NCBI RefSeq assembly: GCF_040645615.1 | Contig: NZ_JBEYYO010000002.1 | Location: 62,001 to 126,000, forward strand | Length of the DNA stretch: 64,000 nt | Source: Glycomyces sp040645615 | GTDB taxonomy: Bacteria; Actinomycetota; Actinomycetes; Mycobacteriales; Micromonosporaceae | Reading direction: 5' to 3' | In this document: in pieces, positions 8,011 to 16,404 of the stretch | Numbering within the stretch: position 1 is the first letter of the stretch | Layout of the letters: each line of letters opens with the position of its first letter | Notes under the pieces: model-generated | Told to the model about the DNA's origin: nothing | The model's input: the letters and a program-made list of their open reading frames with translations, nothing else | Database searches by the model: none | Program-made: the position numbers and the translations under genes

Positions 8011-8902
8011 TGGTCAAGACCGACCGCAAGGCCATCCCCAAGAATCTGGAGCGGTCCTACCGGCGTTACCCGCACCGGCATAAGGATCTGCGCGGGCGGC
8101 GGGTGCGGGCGCGGCCGCTGTTCCACCGGGACCCGGCTCTCGAGGTGCTGCCCTCTCGGTTCGAGACGTTGCAGCGCAACCCGATCGCGACCGAGGACGG
8201 GACCGGGCGGCTCGAACTGGTGCTGGACGCGGCGGCCACGATGCCCGTGGCGCTGGTCGACGGCGAGGCCGTCGCGGTCGGGGAGGGCGACGTCCACGTG
8301 GTGCTGCCGGTGGGCACGCATGTGGTCGAAGTCCAAGGGGGCGTGGCCAACAGCCCCATCGTGGTCGAGATCGCCGAGCAGCAGAAGACGACGCTCACCT
8401 GGCTGGAGGAGGCCGACCGGACCGCCGTGTTCGGCCCCGATGTGGGCGAGTTCCAGCTCCCGGCCTCCAAAGTCTTCCTGTACGAGTGGCTCTCGATCGT
8501 GTTCCTCCTGTGTGGACTTCCAGCTGCGGTGGCGGTGAGCTTCGACATCGACCCGTCGCGCCGCCGAAGGTGCGCATTGACGGGCTCGAACAGCCCGCGA
8601 CCTGGGGCAACTGGTGGTACCCGCTGGACCCTGGTACGCACACGGTCGAGGTCGACTTCAACACGGTGCCGCCCGGGTTCGCTGCGCCGCAACGCATCAC
8701 CGGACGCTGCGAGTTCGAGGTGCGGGCGGGCGAGGTGGCCGCGGTGCGGGCCGACGCGCACCTCAACGTCGACCGCGGGCCCGGCGAGACCGGTCCCGTC
8801 CAGGTCCGGGACGGCCTGCTCTACGTCGAACCCGAAGAGTTCCAAGCCGAATGGATGGACGACCCCGTCAAACGGCTCGCCTATTGGAAGACGCCCGTCT
8901 GA
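8010..8902 (+). pseudogene. PEGA-like membrane protein, broken by a frameshift
   Basis: From the ATG at 8010 (AGGAGA at 7999-8004) one frame reads a basic N-terminus, a beta domain with MPVALVDGEAVAVGEG and a hydrophobic segment (YEWLSIVFLLCGLPAAVAV). At about 8550-8562 the sense passes to the frame one base back, which reads PPKVRIDG, a PGTHTVEVDF beta domain and a C-terminus ending KTPV. Together they match the layout of 821-2209. The change is equivalent to one missing base. No classic X-XXY-YYZ slippery heptamer is present, so a mutation or a sequencing error is likelier than programmed frameshifting. Without the shift the first frame runs on to 8924 as unrelated Arg/Ser-rich sequence. 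Confidence 0.7.
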
Positions 8903-8968
8903 ATGCCAACGACCGTTATCGTGAGCGAACCCCTTGCACTGCGGTGCTGAACTCGAAGGAGCCCCTCC

Positions 8969-9604
8969 ATGGTCGAGTTGTTGTTCGAAGGACTCGTGAC
9001 CTCCGGGGTCGACTCGGTCGACCGCCGTGTCCACGCGAAACGAACCGCCCGATTCGCCGAGAAGCACGGCCTGCGTTACGAAGCGGTGGCCGAGGCGCCG
9101 CGCATCGCCCAGGCGTTCGGCGAGATCGGGACCGGGGCGCTGCGCAACCTCGTCTCCGGGCAGTTCGACGGCGGGCACGTGCTCGCCTGGGAGCGCACGG
9201 TCGCCGTGCCGCTCGGGGAGGACCACGTCGAGCATCAGAACCTGCACCCCGGCGGCGCGTTCATCGCCGTGCCGCTCGCGCGGGCCCGGCCCGGGGTCGT
9301 GGTGCGCAAGTGGGTGCCCGTGTTCACCAAAGACGAATGCGGTTGGCTCCCAGGCGGAACCAGGGTCCACCTCCAGGACGCGACCGCCGAGCGGCTCATG
9401 CGGGTCTCGGCGGTCGAGCACGCGTTCGCCCGCGCGCTCATCGACGAACGCGCGCTCCTGGCCAAGCCGCGCCGCTCCTGGGCCGTCCTCGGCGGGTGGG
9501 TCGTCGCGTGGGGCGAGGAGCGCCTGCGCCGCCGCGGCAAGCGCGGGCTGCACGCCGAAGTCGCGTTCCTGCGCGAGCTGGCGGCCCGCTGCGACCGGCT
9601 CTGA
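8969..9604 (+). CDS. Hypothetical protein of the ESX island
   Basis: 211 residues; AAGGAG at 8957-8962 before the ATG. No signal peptide and no clear membrane span. It contains an early helical basic region (VHAKRTARFAEKHGLRYEAV), a G-I-G-T-G-A-L-R loop, beta-rich middle parts, and a C-terminal W-A-V-L-G-G-W-V-V-A-W-G segment. The arrangement of a GL-R/Y start, a short Gly loop, then a strand near the end loosely resembles the 265-residue protein at 11072-11869 and other DUF3137-like proteins that accompany actinomycete ESX islands. That likeness is weak and made by eye. It is transcribed with its neighbours and its function is unknown. Confidence 0.65.
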   Translation: MVELLFEGLVTSGVDSVDRRVHAKRTARFAEKHGLRYEAVAEAPRIAQAFGEIGTGALRNLVSGQFDGGHVLAWERTVAVPLGEDHVEHQNLHPGGAFIAVPLARARPGVVVRKWVPVFTKDECGWLPGGTRVHLQDATAERLMRVSAVEHAFARALIDERALLAKPRRSWAVLGGWVVAWGEERLRRRGKRGLHAEVAFLRELAARCDRL

Positions 9605-9709
9605 GCAGGCCCCCTGGGGGCCGTGGCAGCTTCGTTTTATGCTGGTTCGAACCGGTGGAAGCGCAGGCTCAGCGCTTGCGCGCAGGCACGAACCCCCCTG
9701 GAGGACAGC

Positions 9710-10081
9710 ATGTCGGGACTGGGAGTGAACCCGGACGACCTGACCGCCGCGGCCACGAAGCTGCGGGAGGCGATCTCGTACGCGGACAAGGCGTCCGAGT
9801 ACTCGACCGAAGCCGACCCCGAGTGGTGGATGTGGGGCGTCGCCGGACTGGTGACCGCACCGCTCTACTTCGCGCTCGCCGACGGGTGGCGGGACCTGCT
9901 CAAGGAGACCGGGGAGGCCATCGACGGCCTGAGCCAGCGCCTCGAAGACAGCAAGGACGGTTACGTCGAGATCGACTCGACCATCGGCGAGGGCTTCGCT
10001 TCGCTGCTCACCGACCTTTCGGGCGCGGCGGGCGACTACAAGAGCAACACCCAGAACGACCCCATGATCACCCAAACCTGA
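9710..10081 (+). CDS. EspC/WXG100-like small helical protein
   Basis: 123 residues from the ATG at 9710, chosen because GGAGGA lies just upstream; an in-frame start at 9623 would lack a site. It has an N-terminal helix (NPDDLTAAATKLREAISYAD), a central hydrophobic, Trp-rich segment (E-W-W-M-W-G then VAGLVTAPLYFALADGW) and a C-terminal helix. The start G-V-N-P-D-D-L-x-x-A-A is characteristic of the EspC-like (ESX-1 secretion-associated) family. It probably pairs with the WXG effector that starts 13 bases downstream. The central hydrophobic stretch is unusual for a soluble EspC partner. Confidence 0.75.
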   Translation: MSGLGVNPDDLTAAATKLREAISYADKASEYSTEADPEWWMWGVAGLVTAPLYFALADGWRDLLKETGEAIDGLSQRLEDSKDGYVEIDSTIGEGFASLLTDLSGAAGDYKSNTQNDPMITQT

Positions 10082-10094
10082 GGATCGGCCCGCG

Positions 10095-11072
10095 ATGAGC
10101 GATCACGGAATGCAAGACTTCTCGGACTCCCCGAACCAGGGGAGCTTCGGCGAGGACTCGAACGGCAACGTCGCCGACGTCGGCAACGGCGCCTTGAACG
10201 CCCTCGACCACCAGACCCTCGTGAAGACCCCGAGCGCGATGAACCTGGCGATGAACGCCGGGACGTACTCGCAGGGTTTCAAGGACATGGGCAGCGACCT
10301 CAGGAGCGGCGGCTTCGGGCAGCTCGGTGCCAACCTCAAGATGGACTGGAACGCCATCAACAGCGGTACCAGCGGCGTCCAGAGCGGCATGGGGGCCAAC
10401 CAGGGCAAGTACGAGAACTTCCTTTCGAAGTCCAAGGGCGCGGTCGGCCTCGACCCGCTGAAGTGGCTGGTCGGGACCCTCGTGGACTTCCTGGTGCAGA
10501 CGTTCCAGCCGCTGGAGGACATCCTCGGCGTAGTCACCGGCAACGAGGCGCGCATGAACGTCTCGGCGAACATGTGGCAGGAGGTCGCCGGCGCGATGCC
10601 GCCGATCGCCGATTACATGAACACCGTGGTCGACGGCGAGCTGGCCGACTGGGAGGGCGACGCCGGTTCGGCCGCGCGCGCCCGCGTCATGGAGCTCGGG
10701 CTGATGATCGACGCGATGGGCTTCCTCGCGTACGGCATGCAGGGCGTGCTCCAGATGTTCGCCGGGATCGCCCAGGCGCTGCGCCAGTTCGTGCAGAAGC
10801 TGATCACCGACGGGGTCTGCTGGGTCATCAAGACGATCGCCCCGCAGGTCGCGGCCAGCATCGCGACGCTGGGCGCGTACGCGCCGGTCGCGATCGCCAT
10901 GACCGTCGCGAAGATCGCCGGGCTCGTGCTCGACGCGATCCAGATGATCCAGGCTGCGATCCAGGTCTTCCAGGGCCTGGGGGACCTGCTGACCCTGATC
11001 CAGGACGTCTTCGCGATCTTCAAGCCGTTCATCGCCGAGCTCGTGAACGTGCCCAAATTCCAGGTGACGTAG
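10095..11072 (+). CDS. WXG effector with hydrophobic C-terminal half
   Basis: 325 residues. The N-terminal 100 residues are polar and Gly/Asn/Ser-rich. Helices from about residue 115 hold the W186-E-G188 turn followed by D-A-G-S-A-A-R-A-R-V, a WXG100 signature. From about 200 to 310 the protein is strongly hydrophobic, with several possible membrane segments (for example around FLAYGMQGVLQMF and YAPVAIAMTVAKIAGLVLD). The layout resembles a pore-forming or membrane-associated type VII substrate, like the paralogue pair at 3-830 and 37115-38023, but sequence similarity to them is low. It follows the EspC-like gene by 13 bases and shares its last base with the GTG of the next gene. Confidence 0.75.
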   Translation: MSDHGMQDFSDSPNQGSFGEDSNGNVADVGNGALNALDHQTLVKTPSAMNLAMNAGTYSQGFKDMGSDLRSGGFGQLGANLKMDWNAINSGTSGVQSGMGANQGKYENFLSKSKGAVGLDPLKWLVGTLVDFLVQTFQPLEDILGVVTGNEARMNVSANMWQEVAGAMPPIADYMNTVVDGELADWEGDAGSAARARVMELGLMIDAMGFLAYGMQGVLQMFAGIAQALRQFVQKLITDGVCWVIKTIAPQVAASIATLGAYAPVAIAMTVAKIAGLVLDAIQMIQAAIQVFQGLGDLLTLIQDVFAIFKPFIAELVNVPKFQVT

Positions 11073-11869
11073 TGGACTACCCCTACGGGCCGCAGAAGAG
11101 CAAGATCGGGCGCGCGCTCGACGTCGCAGGGAAGATCTACGAGCCGATTCCCGATCCGTTCGACAAGCCGCCGCCTACGCCGCAGGAGGTCGCTGCCGCC
11201 GCGGTGCGGATGTGGGAGGAGTACTCGCGGGAGCGGGGGCTGGTGTGGCGCGGCGCGCTTCCTGAGGGGGCTATCGCGGCCGACGCTCGGCTCGCGGCGC
11301 AGTTCGGGGAGCTGCGGGGGCTTCGGTACCCGCTCAACCAGGTTGACGGGTATTGCGAGGGCGTCTGGCAGGGCGTCCCGTTCTTCAGCTACACGGTGTT
11401 CAACCACGGCGAGGGCGGCAGCTTCTGGCCGTACCGGTTCGTGGGCACTCGCTTGCCCGAACCGGTTCCTGACCTGGTGTTCGACCAAGCGCTCGGCGCG
11501 AAGCGGCCGTACCACCTCGACTGGTACCCGTCGAATTACGAGGCGGTGCCCGGGCCGGTCCAGCCGATGCCCAAGGCCGATCCGAAGGCGGGGCTGCTCA
11601 GCCGGACCGTCGGCCGGGGCATCCAGCGGGCCGTCGACAAGGCGTCGGGCATGACCGCGCCCAGGCTGTACTGCGCGCCGGGGACCGGCTCTGCGGCGCT
11701 GGCGGCGCGGCCTTATGTGCGCGAGGTGTTCGTTCGCGGTTGGGGCGCGAGGGGGCACTGGCTGGTGATGTTCGAGCGCGAGGACCGGTATTTCCGGCAC
11801 GACCGCCACCCGATCGAGACGTACCTCGACGAGTTCCTCGCCGTCAAACGTTTCGTGGACCACCCGTGA
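11072..11869 (+). CDS. Hypothetical protein translationally coupled to WXG effector
   Basis: 265 residues from the GTG at 11072, whose G is the last base of the preceding TAG (TAGTG overlap). It is soluble, rich in aromatic residues and has paired beta motifs: G-V-W-Q-G-V-P-F-F-S-Y-T followed by T-R-L-P-E-P-V-P-D-L, and a later ARGHWLVMFE. A segment of the form short strand, F-x-Y, then x-L-P-x-x-x-P-x-L recalls DUF3137-like domains common beside actinomycete ESX genes; this is a visual comparison only. Its coupling to the effector suggests a dedicated helper or immunity-type role, but no known immunity family is recognised. Confidence 0.65.
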   Translation: MDYPYGPQKSKIGRALDVAGKIYEPIPDPFDKPPPTPQEVAAAAVRMWEEYSRERGLVWRGALPEGAIAADARLAAQFGELRGLRYPLNQVDGYCEGVWQGVPFFSYTVFNHGEGGSFWPYRFVGTRLPEPVPDLVFDQALGAKRPYHLDWYPSNYEAVPGPVQPMPKADPKAGLLSRTVGRGIQRAVDKASGMTAPRLYCAPGTGSAALAARPYVREVFVRGWGARGHWLVMFEREDRYFRHDRHPIETYLDEFLAVKRFVDHP

Positions 11870-11948
11870 CCACCGCCGACGTACCGTCCGAATCCGGCCA
11901 CTGATCGAATCGAGTGGGGCCGCGAGCGCGGCTCCGGGAGGGAGTCCC

Positions 11949-12248
11949 ATGGACCAGGCAGGGGAGATGCGCCAGCGCGCGCTCGACATCCAGCGGATGG
12001 CCACCGAGGCGCAGGCCGAGGTGGTGAGCGAGGAGGGCGAGGTGCGCGTCGTGAGCGCCCCGGGCGGGCGCGTCAAGGAGCTCGACCTGCGGCTCAACGC
12101 GTTCCAGTTGAGCGGGGTGGAGCTCGGCGAGCTGATCGTGGAGACCCTCCACGCCGCCGACGCGAAGGTCACCGCGGAGCTGACGGCCGCAATCACGAGG
12201 AGCATGAGCGGGGTCGACACCCTGCTCGGCGAAGGGGAGGAAGCATGA
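11949..12248 (+). CDS. YbaB/EbfC-like nucleoid-associated family protein
   Basis: 99 residues, the usual YbaB/EbfC length. It has a helix (residues 1-25), a beta hairpin with EVRVVSAPGGRVKELDLRL, and a long C-terminal helix, the order of the YbaB fold. The family binds DNA as a dimer in several bacteria, but many actinomycete members, as here, sit inside ESX/WXG gene islands where their job is unknown. GGGAGG stands a few bases upstream of the ATG. The last four bases overlap the next gene (ATGA), another protein of the same fold, so the two may form a heterodimer. Confidence 0.8.
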   Translation: MDQAGEMRQRALDIQRMATEAQAEVVSEEGEVRVVSAPGGRVKELDLRLNAFQLSGVELGELIVETLHAADAKVTAELTAAITRSMSGVDTLLGEGEEA

Positions 12249-12607
12249 GCGACAAGCCGGGTCCGCAGGACATGATGGCCCGCCTGGAGGAGATCCAGCG
12301 GCAGGCCGAGACCACGCTGCGCCGTTACGAGGACCTTCAGCAGCAGCTCGGCGACCAGCAGGTCGAGGTGTTCTCCGAGGACGGGCGGATCGCGGTCAAG
12401 CTCGACAAGGACGGCAAGGTCGCCGAGATCCGCATCGACGAGTCCGCGATGCGGATGCGCCAGACGCTGAGCCCGACCATCGTGCGGCTCATCGGGGAGG
12501 CGCAGACGATCCACGAGGAGAAGAGCGCCGAGCTGGCGAAGCAGTTCCTCGGCGGGGACCCGAACCTCGCGGGCTGGCTCGACCGGATTCCCGGCTCGCA
12601 GCCGTAG
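12245..12607 (+). CDS. Second YbaB/EbfC-like protein
   Basis: 120 residues. A longer N-terminal coiled coil (MARLEEIQRQAETTLRRYED) precedes the beta hairpin V-E-V-F-S-E-D-G-R-I-A-V-K-L-D and a C-terminal helix with a short Pro-ending tail. It has the same fold as the 99-residue neighbour but is clearly diverged. The start overlaps that gene's stop by four bases, so equal amounts of both are expected. The pair probably acts together on DNA or on the ESX-linked machinery; neither is shown by sequence. Confidence 0.8.
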   Translation: MSDKPGPQDMMARLEEIQRQAETTLRRYEDLQQQLGDQQVEVFSEDGRIAVKLDKDGKVAEIRIDESAMRMRQTLSPTIVRLIGEAQTIHEEKSAELAKQFLGGDPNLAGWLDRIPGSQP

Positions 12608-12654
12608 TGCCGCTGGGTGACCGGATGGTTGCCCTGTACCTGTATGTTGCTCGC

Positions 12655-13536
12655 ATGGGTATGAAAGACCGCCTTGAGCAGATGAAGCAGCGCGCGCAGG
12701 ACGCCGGGAAGATGGTCGTCGACGTGGGCGTCGAGACCGCCCGCGAGAAGCGCGACGCCGCGACCGGGTTCGCGCGCGACAAGCGCGACGCCGCAACGGG
12801 TTACGCGGCCGACAAGCGCGACGCGGCGCAGACGTTCGCCTCGGACGCCAAGTCGGCGTTCAAAGAGGGCGACATCGAGGAGCTCCTGGGGCGGCTCCCG
12901 CTGCCGATCTCCCCTGTGGCCCAGGAATGGCAGTGGAGCCTTGGCAAGCTCATCACCTCAGGGAACAAGCCGCCCTTGGGAACCGGGATGCTGCTGGGGC
13001 TGCTCGACAACTTCGGCACGATCGACATCGGCCCGAAGGAGGTCGGGTTCGACGGCTCGACCGCCAAGTGGCACAAGGTCAAAGCGATCCGTACGCGTTC
13101 GCTCGACGGGATCGTGCAGAAGCTCTCGACCGACTCGTTCACCGACACCATCGCCAACCTGCTGCCGCCGGTGCCCGGGCGCGGCTGGGTTTCGGAGAAG
13201 GCCACGTCGGCGATCTTCACGATCTGGGCGATGGTCGCCGACCTCGCGATCCGCGACCCCGAAGCCGGTCGCCGCCAAGTGGTGTGCGAAATCGAGTACA
13301 AGGGCTGGATCCGCACCAAGGAGGCCGAGACCGGCTACTTCACCGCGCCGGTGATGGCCCTGCTGCCGAACCTCGACCAGGTGTTCCGGGAGGAGGCCCG
13401 GCAGCGGGGGATCGTCGTCGAAGAGGCCGAGGAGACCGCGATCGTCAACGCGGAGAACCGGGTCGCCTGGCTGCGTGAGAAGCACGCGGGCATCGTGGCC
13501 AAGCGGGAGGCGGCGCGCAAGGAGATCGAGTACTGA
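12655..13536 (+). CDS. Protein with 11-residue helix repeats and soluble domain
   Basis: About 293 residues if it starts at the ATG at 12655; an in-frame GTG at 12607 overlapping the upstream stop is also possible, and no start has a convincing ribosome-binding site. Residues about 30-65 contain three tandem 11-residue units of the type x-x-K-R-D-A-A-x-x-F/Y-A (DNA repeat at 12742-12840), which form amphipathic helix as in LEA-type or apolipoprotein repeats and could lie on a membrane or lipid. The remainder is a soluble domain with a G-L-L-D-N-F-G-T-I-D-I-G motif and basic/acidic C-terminal helices. The family is not recognised. It is the last gene of the plus-strand island. Confidence 0.7.
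   Translation: MGMKDRLEQMKQRAQDAGKMVVDVGVETAREKRDAATGFARDKRDAATGYAADKRDAAQTFASDAKSAFKEGDIEELLGRLPLPISPVAQEWQWSLGKLITSGNKPPLGTGMLLGLLDNFGTIDIGPKEVGFDGSTAKWHKVKAIRTRSLDGIVQKLSTDSFTDTIANLLPPVPGRGWVSEKATSAIFTIWAMVADLAIRDPEAGRRQVVCEIEYKGWIRTKEAETGYFTAPVMALLPNLDQVFREEARQRGIVVEEAEETAIVNAENRVAWLREKHAGIVAKREAARKEIEY
12742..12840 (+). repeat. Three tandem 33-bp repeats in a coding region
   Basis: Units at 12742-12774, 12775-12807 and 12808-12840 are in frame and share GACAAGCGCGACGCCGC-like cores. They encode the 11-residue amphipathic repeats of the surrounding gene. Confidence 0.8.
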
Positions 13537-13552
13537 TCCCCTTGCGGCACCG

Positions 13553-14545
13553 CTACTTCGGGTGGGTCTCGCCGGGGTAGCGCAGCCCGATCTGGGAGCG
13601 CACCTCGTCGAGGATGTCCATGACTTCGAGGGTGCTCTGCGGCGGCACGAGGGTCGACTCCAGGCGGCCTTGACGCAGCGCGCGGTGGACTTCGAGCGCC
13701 TCGTGCACGTAGCCGTGGCCCACGTACGGGGCCTCGAACTCGCGCGGCGCCTCGTTGTAGCGGACCAGCGTGTACCCGCTTGGGCGGTAAGCGAAGTCGC
13801 GCAGTTCGATGCGGCCTTCGGTGCCGGAGATCGTGACGTCGTTCGCGGCGCCGCCGCGGATCGAGCACGACAGCTGGGCGACCGCGTTCGGGTAGCGCAG
13901 GGTCATCGCGGTGTACGCGTCGACGCCCGTCGAGTCCATGACCGCGGTGGCGGTGATCGACTCGGGCGCGCCGAGGGCCAAGTGCGCCAACGTCACCGGG
14001 TAGACCCCGAGGTCCAGCAGGGCGCCGCCGGCGAGCTCGATGTTGCGCAGGCGATGACTGGGCGGGAAATCGCCGGAGAGCGCGAAGTTGCCGTGCACGG
14101 ACACGACCTCGCCGATCATGCCCTCCTTGATGGCGCGGCGCATCTCGCGGATCGCGGGGTTGCAGCGAGTCCACATGGCCTCCATGAGGAACCGCTGGTG
14201 CTCGCGGGCGACGGCGAACATGGTGCGGGCCTGGGAGGCGTTGTAGGCGAAGGCCTTCTCGCACAGGACGTGCTTGCCGGCCTCCAGGAGCTGGAGCGTG
14301 GGCAGGTAGTGGTGGGAATGGGGGGTGGCCACGTAGACGATGTCCACTTCATCGTCGGCGGCGAGGGCCTGGACGGAATCCCAGGCGTGGGGGATGTCGT
14401 ACTTCTTGGCGAACGCGGCGGCGCGCTCCGCCGATCGAGAGGCCACAGCAGTGACGCGGCAATCGTCGAGGAGGGCAAGATCTTCCACAAAGGTCGATGC
14501 GATTCCACCGGTCGCCAGGATTCCCCATCGGATCGGTTCAACCAT
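13553..14545 (-). CDS. Gfo/Idh/MocA family oxidoreductase
   Basis: 330 residues from the ATG at 14545, the family's usual length; an in-frame extension to 14611 would add unrelated residues. The N-terminal Rossmann domain opens IRWGILATGGIAST, with the glycine loop for NAD(P) slightly altered (TGGIA). The conserved catalytic-region lysine is in CEKAFAYNASQA, matching the family's E-K-P motif. A beta-sheet C-terminal domain follows, with G-G-G/A-L-L-D-L-G-V-Y. Members oxidise or epimerise sugars, inositols or related polyols; the substrate cannot be read from sequence. It lies alone on the minus strand between the ESX island and the molybdenum cofactor genes. Confidence 0.88.
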   Translation of the reverse strand: MVEPIRWGILATGGIASTFVEDLALLDDCRVTAVASRSAERAAAFAKKYDIPHAWDSVQALAADDEVDIVYVATPHSHHYLPTLQLLEAGKHVLCEKAFAYNASQARTMFAVAREHQRFLMEAMWTRCNPAIREMRRAIKEGMIGEVVSVHGNFALSGDFPPSHRLRNIELAGGALLDLGVYPVTLAHLALGAPESITATAVMDSTGVDAYTAMTLRYPNAVAQLSCSIRGGAANDVTISGTEGRIELRDFAYRPSGYTLVRYNEAPREFEAPYVGHGYVHEALEVHRALRQGRLESTLVPPQSTLEVMDILDEVRSQIGLRYPGETHPK

Positions 14546-14730
14546 GGACGTAAGCACATCACAACTTCCGGCGATCGTCAACACGAGGGTCAGCGGTACT
14601 ATCTCCGCCAACCGGGCGATTTCCGTGCATCACGCGCACTGTGCGTGATGAGCGGGCACGAGTTGTGTAGTCGGTGTGACGCAGTCGCCGCGGGTTCGAG
14701 GCGCGGCCGTGGCCCGATCGCCGCTCGCGG

Positions 14731-15144
14731 TCAAGGGCAGTTGACCCATTCGTCGGTGCCGTCGTCGAAATGCTGGTGCTTCCAGATCGGCAGGCGCGCC
14801 TTGACCTCGTCGACGAGGTCGGCGCACGCGTCGAACGCCTCCTTGCGGTGCTCGGCGGCCACCGCGGCGACCAGGGCCGGGTCGCCGATCGCCAAGTCGC
14901 CCACGCGATGCGAGACCACCACGCCGCGAACGCCGGGGCGGGCCGCGATCTCCTCGGCGATCTCGCGGAGCAGCTCACCGGCGGAAGGGTGGCCCTCGTA
15001 GGAGAGGGAGAGGACGCCGCGTCCGTGGTCGTGGTTGCGCACGTTGCCCGAGAACGACACGACCGCACCGGCTTCGGCCGAGGCCACGGCCCGCTCGTGC
15101 TCGGCGGGGTCGAGCGGGGCGTCGAGGACGCGGGCGCGGATCAT
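14731..15144 (-). CDS. moaE: Molybdopterin synthase large subunit MoaE
   Basis: 137 residues, the normal MoaE size. MoaE binds precursor Z (cPMP) and, with thiocarboxylated MoaD, makes molybdopterin in the cytoplasm. Family marks are GAVVSFSGNVRN near residue 30, the LSLSYEGHPSAGE segment, V-V-S-H-R-V-G-D-L-A-I-G-D-P, and the RKEAFDACADLVDEVKARLP helix ending in I-W-K-H, where the lysine corresponds to a catalytic residue. Its ATG overlaps the stop of moeA (ATGA at 15141-15144), so it is translated with moeA. No moaD or moaA lies in this window. Confidence 0.93.
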   Translation of the reverse strand: MIRARVLDAPLDPAEHERAVASAEAGAVVSFSGNVRNHDHGRGVLSLSYEGHPSAGELLREIAEEIAARPGVRGVVVSHRVGDLAIGDPALVAAVAAEHRKEAFDACADLVDEVKARLPIWKHQHFDDGTDEWVNCP

Positions 15145-16304
15145 GACGAGACTCCTGGGACGGTGGCGAGTTCGACGGCGTCGCCCGCGGCGGCGGACGC
15201 GTTCGGGGGGATCACCGCGAAGCCCGCGGCCCCGGCCAGGCCGCGGAGCATCGCCGAGCCGTGGTGGGCGAGGCGGCGCCCGGCGGGGTCGAGCAGCGCG
15301 AGGTGGGTGAAGTCGCCGCGGCCGGGCACGTCCTCGGCCAGGTGCGCCGAGCGCAGCGGCGGCAGCGGGAGGCCCCTCAGGCCCGCCAGGAGCGGGGCCA
15401 CGACCGTGACGACCGCGATCACCGCCGATTGCGGGTTGCCGGGGAGCCCGGCGATGAACTTGCCGTCCGCGGTGCGCGCCAACAGCATCGGGAAGCCGGG
15501 GCGGACCGCGACGGTGTTGAGCACGTACTCGGCGCCGATCTCGGCGAGGGCGGCGTGGAGGTGGTCGACCGGGCCGACCATGGTGCCGCCGGTGGTGCAC
15601 ACGAGGTCGGCGCCCGAGAGCGCTTCGCGGAGCGCGGCGACATGTGAGTCCAATGTGTCCTCGACCGGGCCGATGCTCGGCCCCGCGTCCGCCCCTGCGG
15701 CCGTGAGCATGTGGGGGATCATCGGGCCCAGCGAGTCGCGCACGCGGCCTTTGGCGGAGACACCGCTGGTCAGGAGCTCGTCACCGAAGACGACGACGCG
15801 CGCGGAGGGGCGGCCGTGCGCGGGGAGGGTGAGGTGTCCGGCGGCGGCGGCGAGGCCGATCACCGGGGGCGTGACGGGCGTGCCCGCGGGGAGCAGCTCC
15901 TCTCCGGCGCGGGCCTCCTCACCCGCGTCGCGCCATTCGCGCGCGGTCGGGCCGGTGACCAGGCCGTCCTCGACGGTGCCGTGTTCGAGGCGGATGAGGC
16001 TCTCGGCGCCTTCGGGGACCTGGGCGCCGGTCGCGATCGTGACCGCGCGGCCCGGTTCGAGCGGGTCGGGAATCTGCCCGGCGAGGACCGCGCCCTCGAC
16101 GCGCCACGGGCCCGGCCCGGCGACGGCCCAGCCGTCGATCGCGGAGGTGGGGAACGCGGGCAGGTCGGACACGGCCGTGAGCGGCGCTGCCAGCGCCGAA
16201 CCGGCAGCCTCGGCGAACGGCAACTCGCTCGCGGCCGGCCGGGCCGAAAACCCTGCGGCCCAAGCGGTCTCGCGGGCCTGGTCCCAACGGATCGGATCGG
16301 TCAT
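15141..16304 (-). CDS. moeA: Molybdopterin molybdenumtransferase MoeA
   Basis: 387 residues, consistent with MoeA (about 400). It inserts molybdate into adenylylated molybdopterin. Typical motifs are SAIDGWAV near residue 55, T-G-A-Q-V-P-E-G-A, the MPTb-like domain with V-V-V-F-G-D-E-L-L and TTGGTMVG near 240, and G-L-P-G-N-P-Q-S-A. The TTGG motif is followed by T-M-V-G rather than the common x-S-x-G-x-x-D, a mild deviation. The C-terminal barrel domain is present. It is third in the minus-strand order moaC, mogA, moeA, moaE; about 100 bases separate it from mogA. Confidence 0.93.
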   Translation of the reverse strand: MTDPIRWDQARETAWAAGFSARPAASELPFAEAAGSALAAPLTAVSDLPAFPTSAIDGWAVAGPGPWRVEGAVLAGQIPDPLEPGRAVTIATGAQVPEGAESLIRLEHGTVEDGLVTGPTAREWRDAGEEARAGEELLPAGTPVTPPVIGLAAAAGHLTLPAHGRPSARVVVFGDELLTSGVSAKGRVRDSLGPMIPHMLTAAGADAGPSIGPVEDTLDSHVAALREALSGADLVCTTGGTMVGPVDHLHAALAEIGAEYVLNTVAVRPGFPMLLARTADGKFIAGLPGNPQSAVIAVVTVVAPLLAGLRGLPLPPLRSAHLAEDVPGRGDFTHLALLDPAGRRLAHHGSAMLRGLAGAAGFAVIPPNASAAAGDAVELATVPGVSS

Positions 16305-16404
16305 CGGACGCGGGCCTCCTCGGCCGGGCGGACTGTGGGCGTTGCGGTCTGGGCTGTCCCGCTGATGGCGGGGCGGGCAGAGGTTCGGCGGGACGAGGTG
16401 ATCA

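Noticed and set aside
8540..8575. Programmed -1 frameshift in the PEGA-like gene
   Set aside because: No X-XXY-YYZ slippery heptamer; a one-base change is simpler.
1..13536. ESX secretion core genes or a mycosin protease in the island
   Set aside because: No EccB/C/D/E or subtilisin-like protein is present; the FtsK-like ATPase at 20238 is not next to WXG genes and lacks the membrane helices of EccC.
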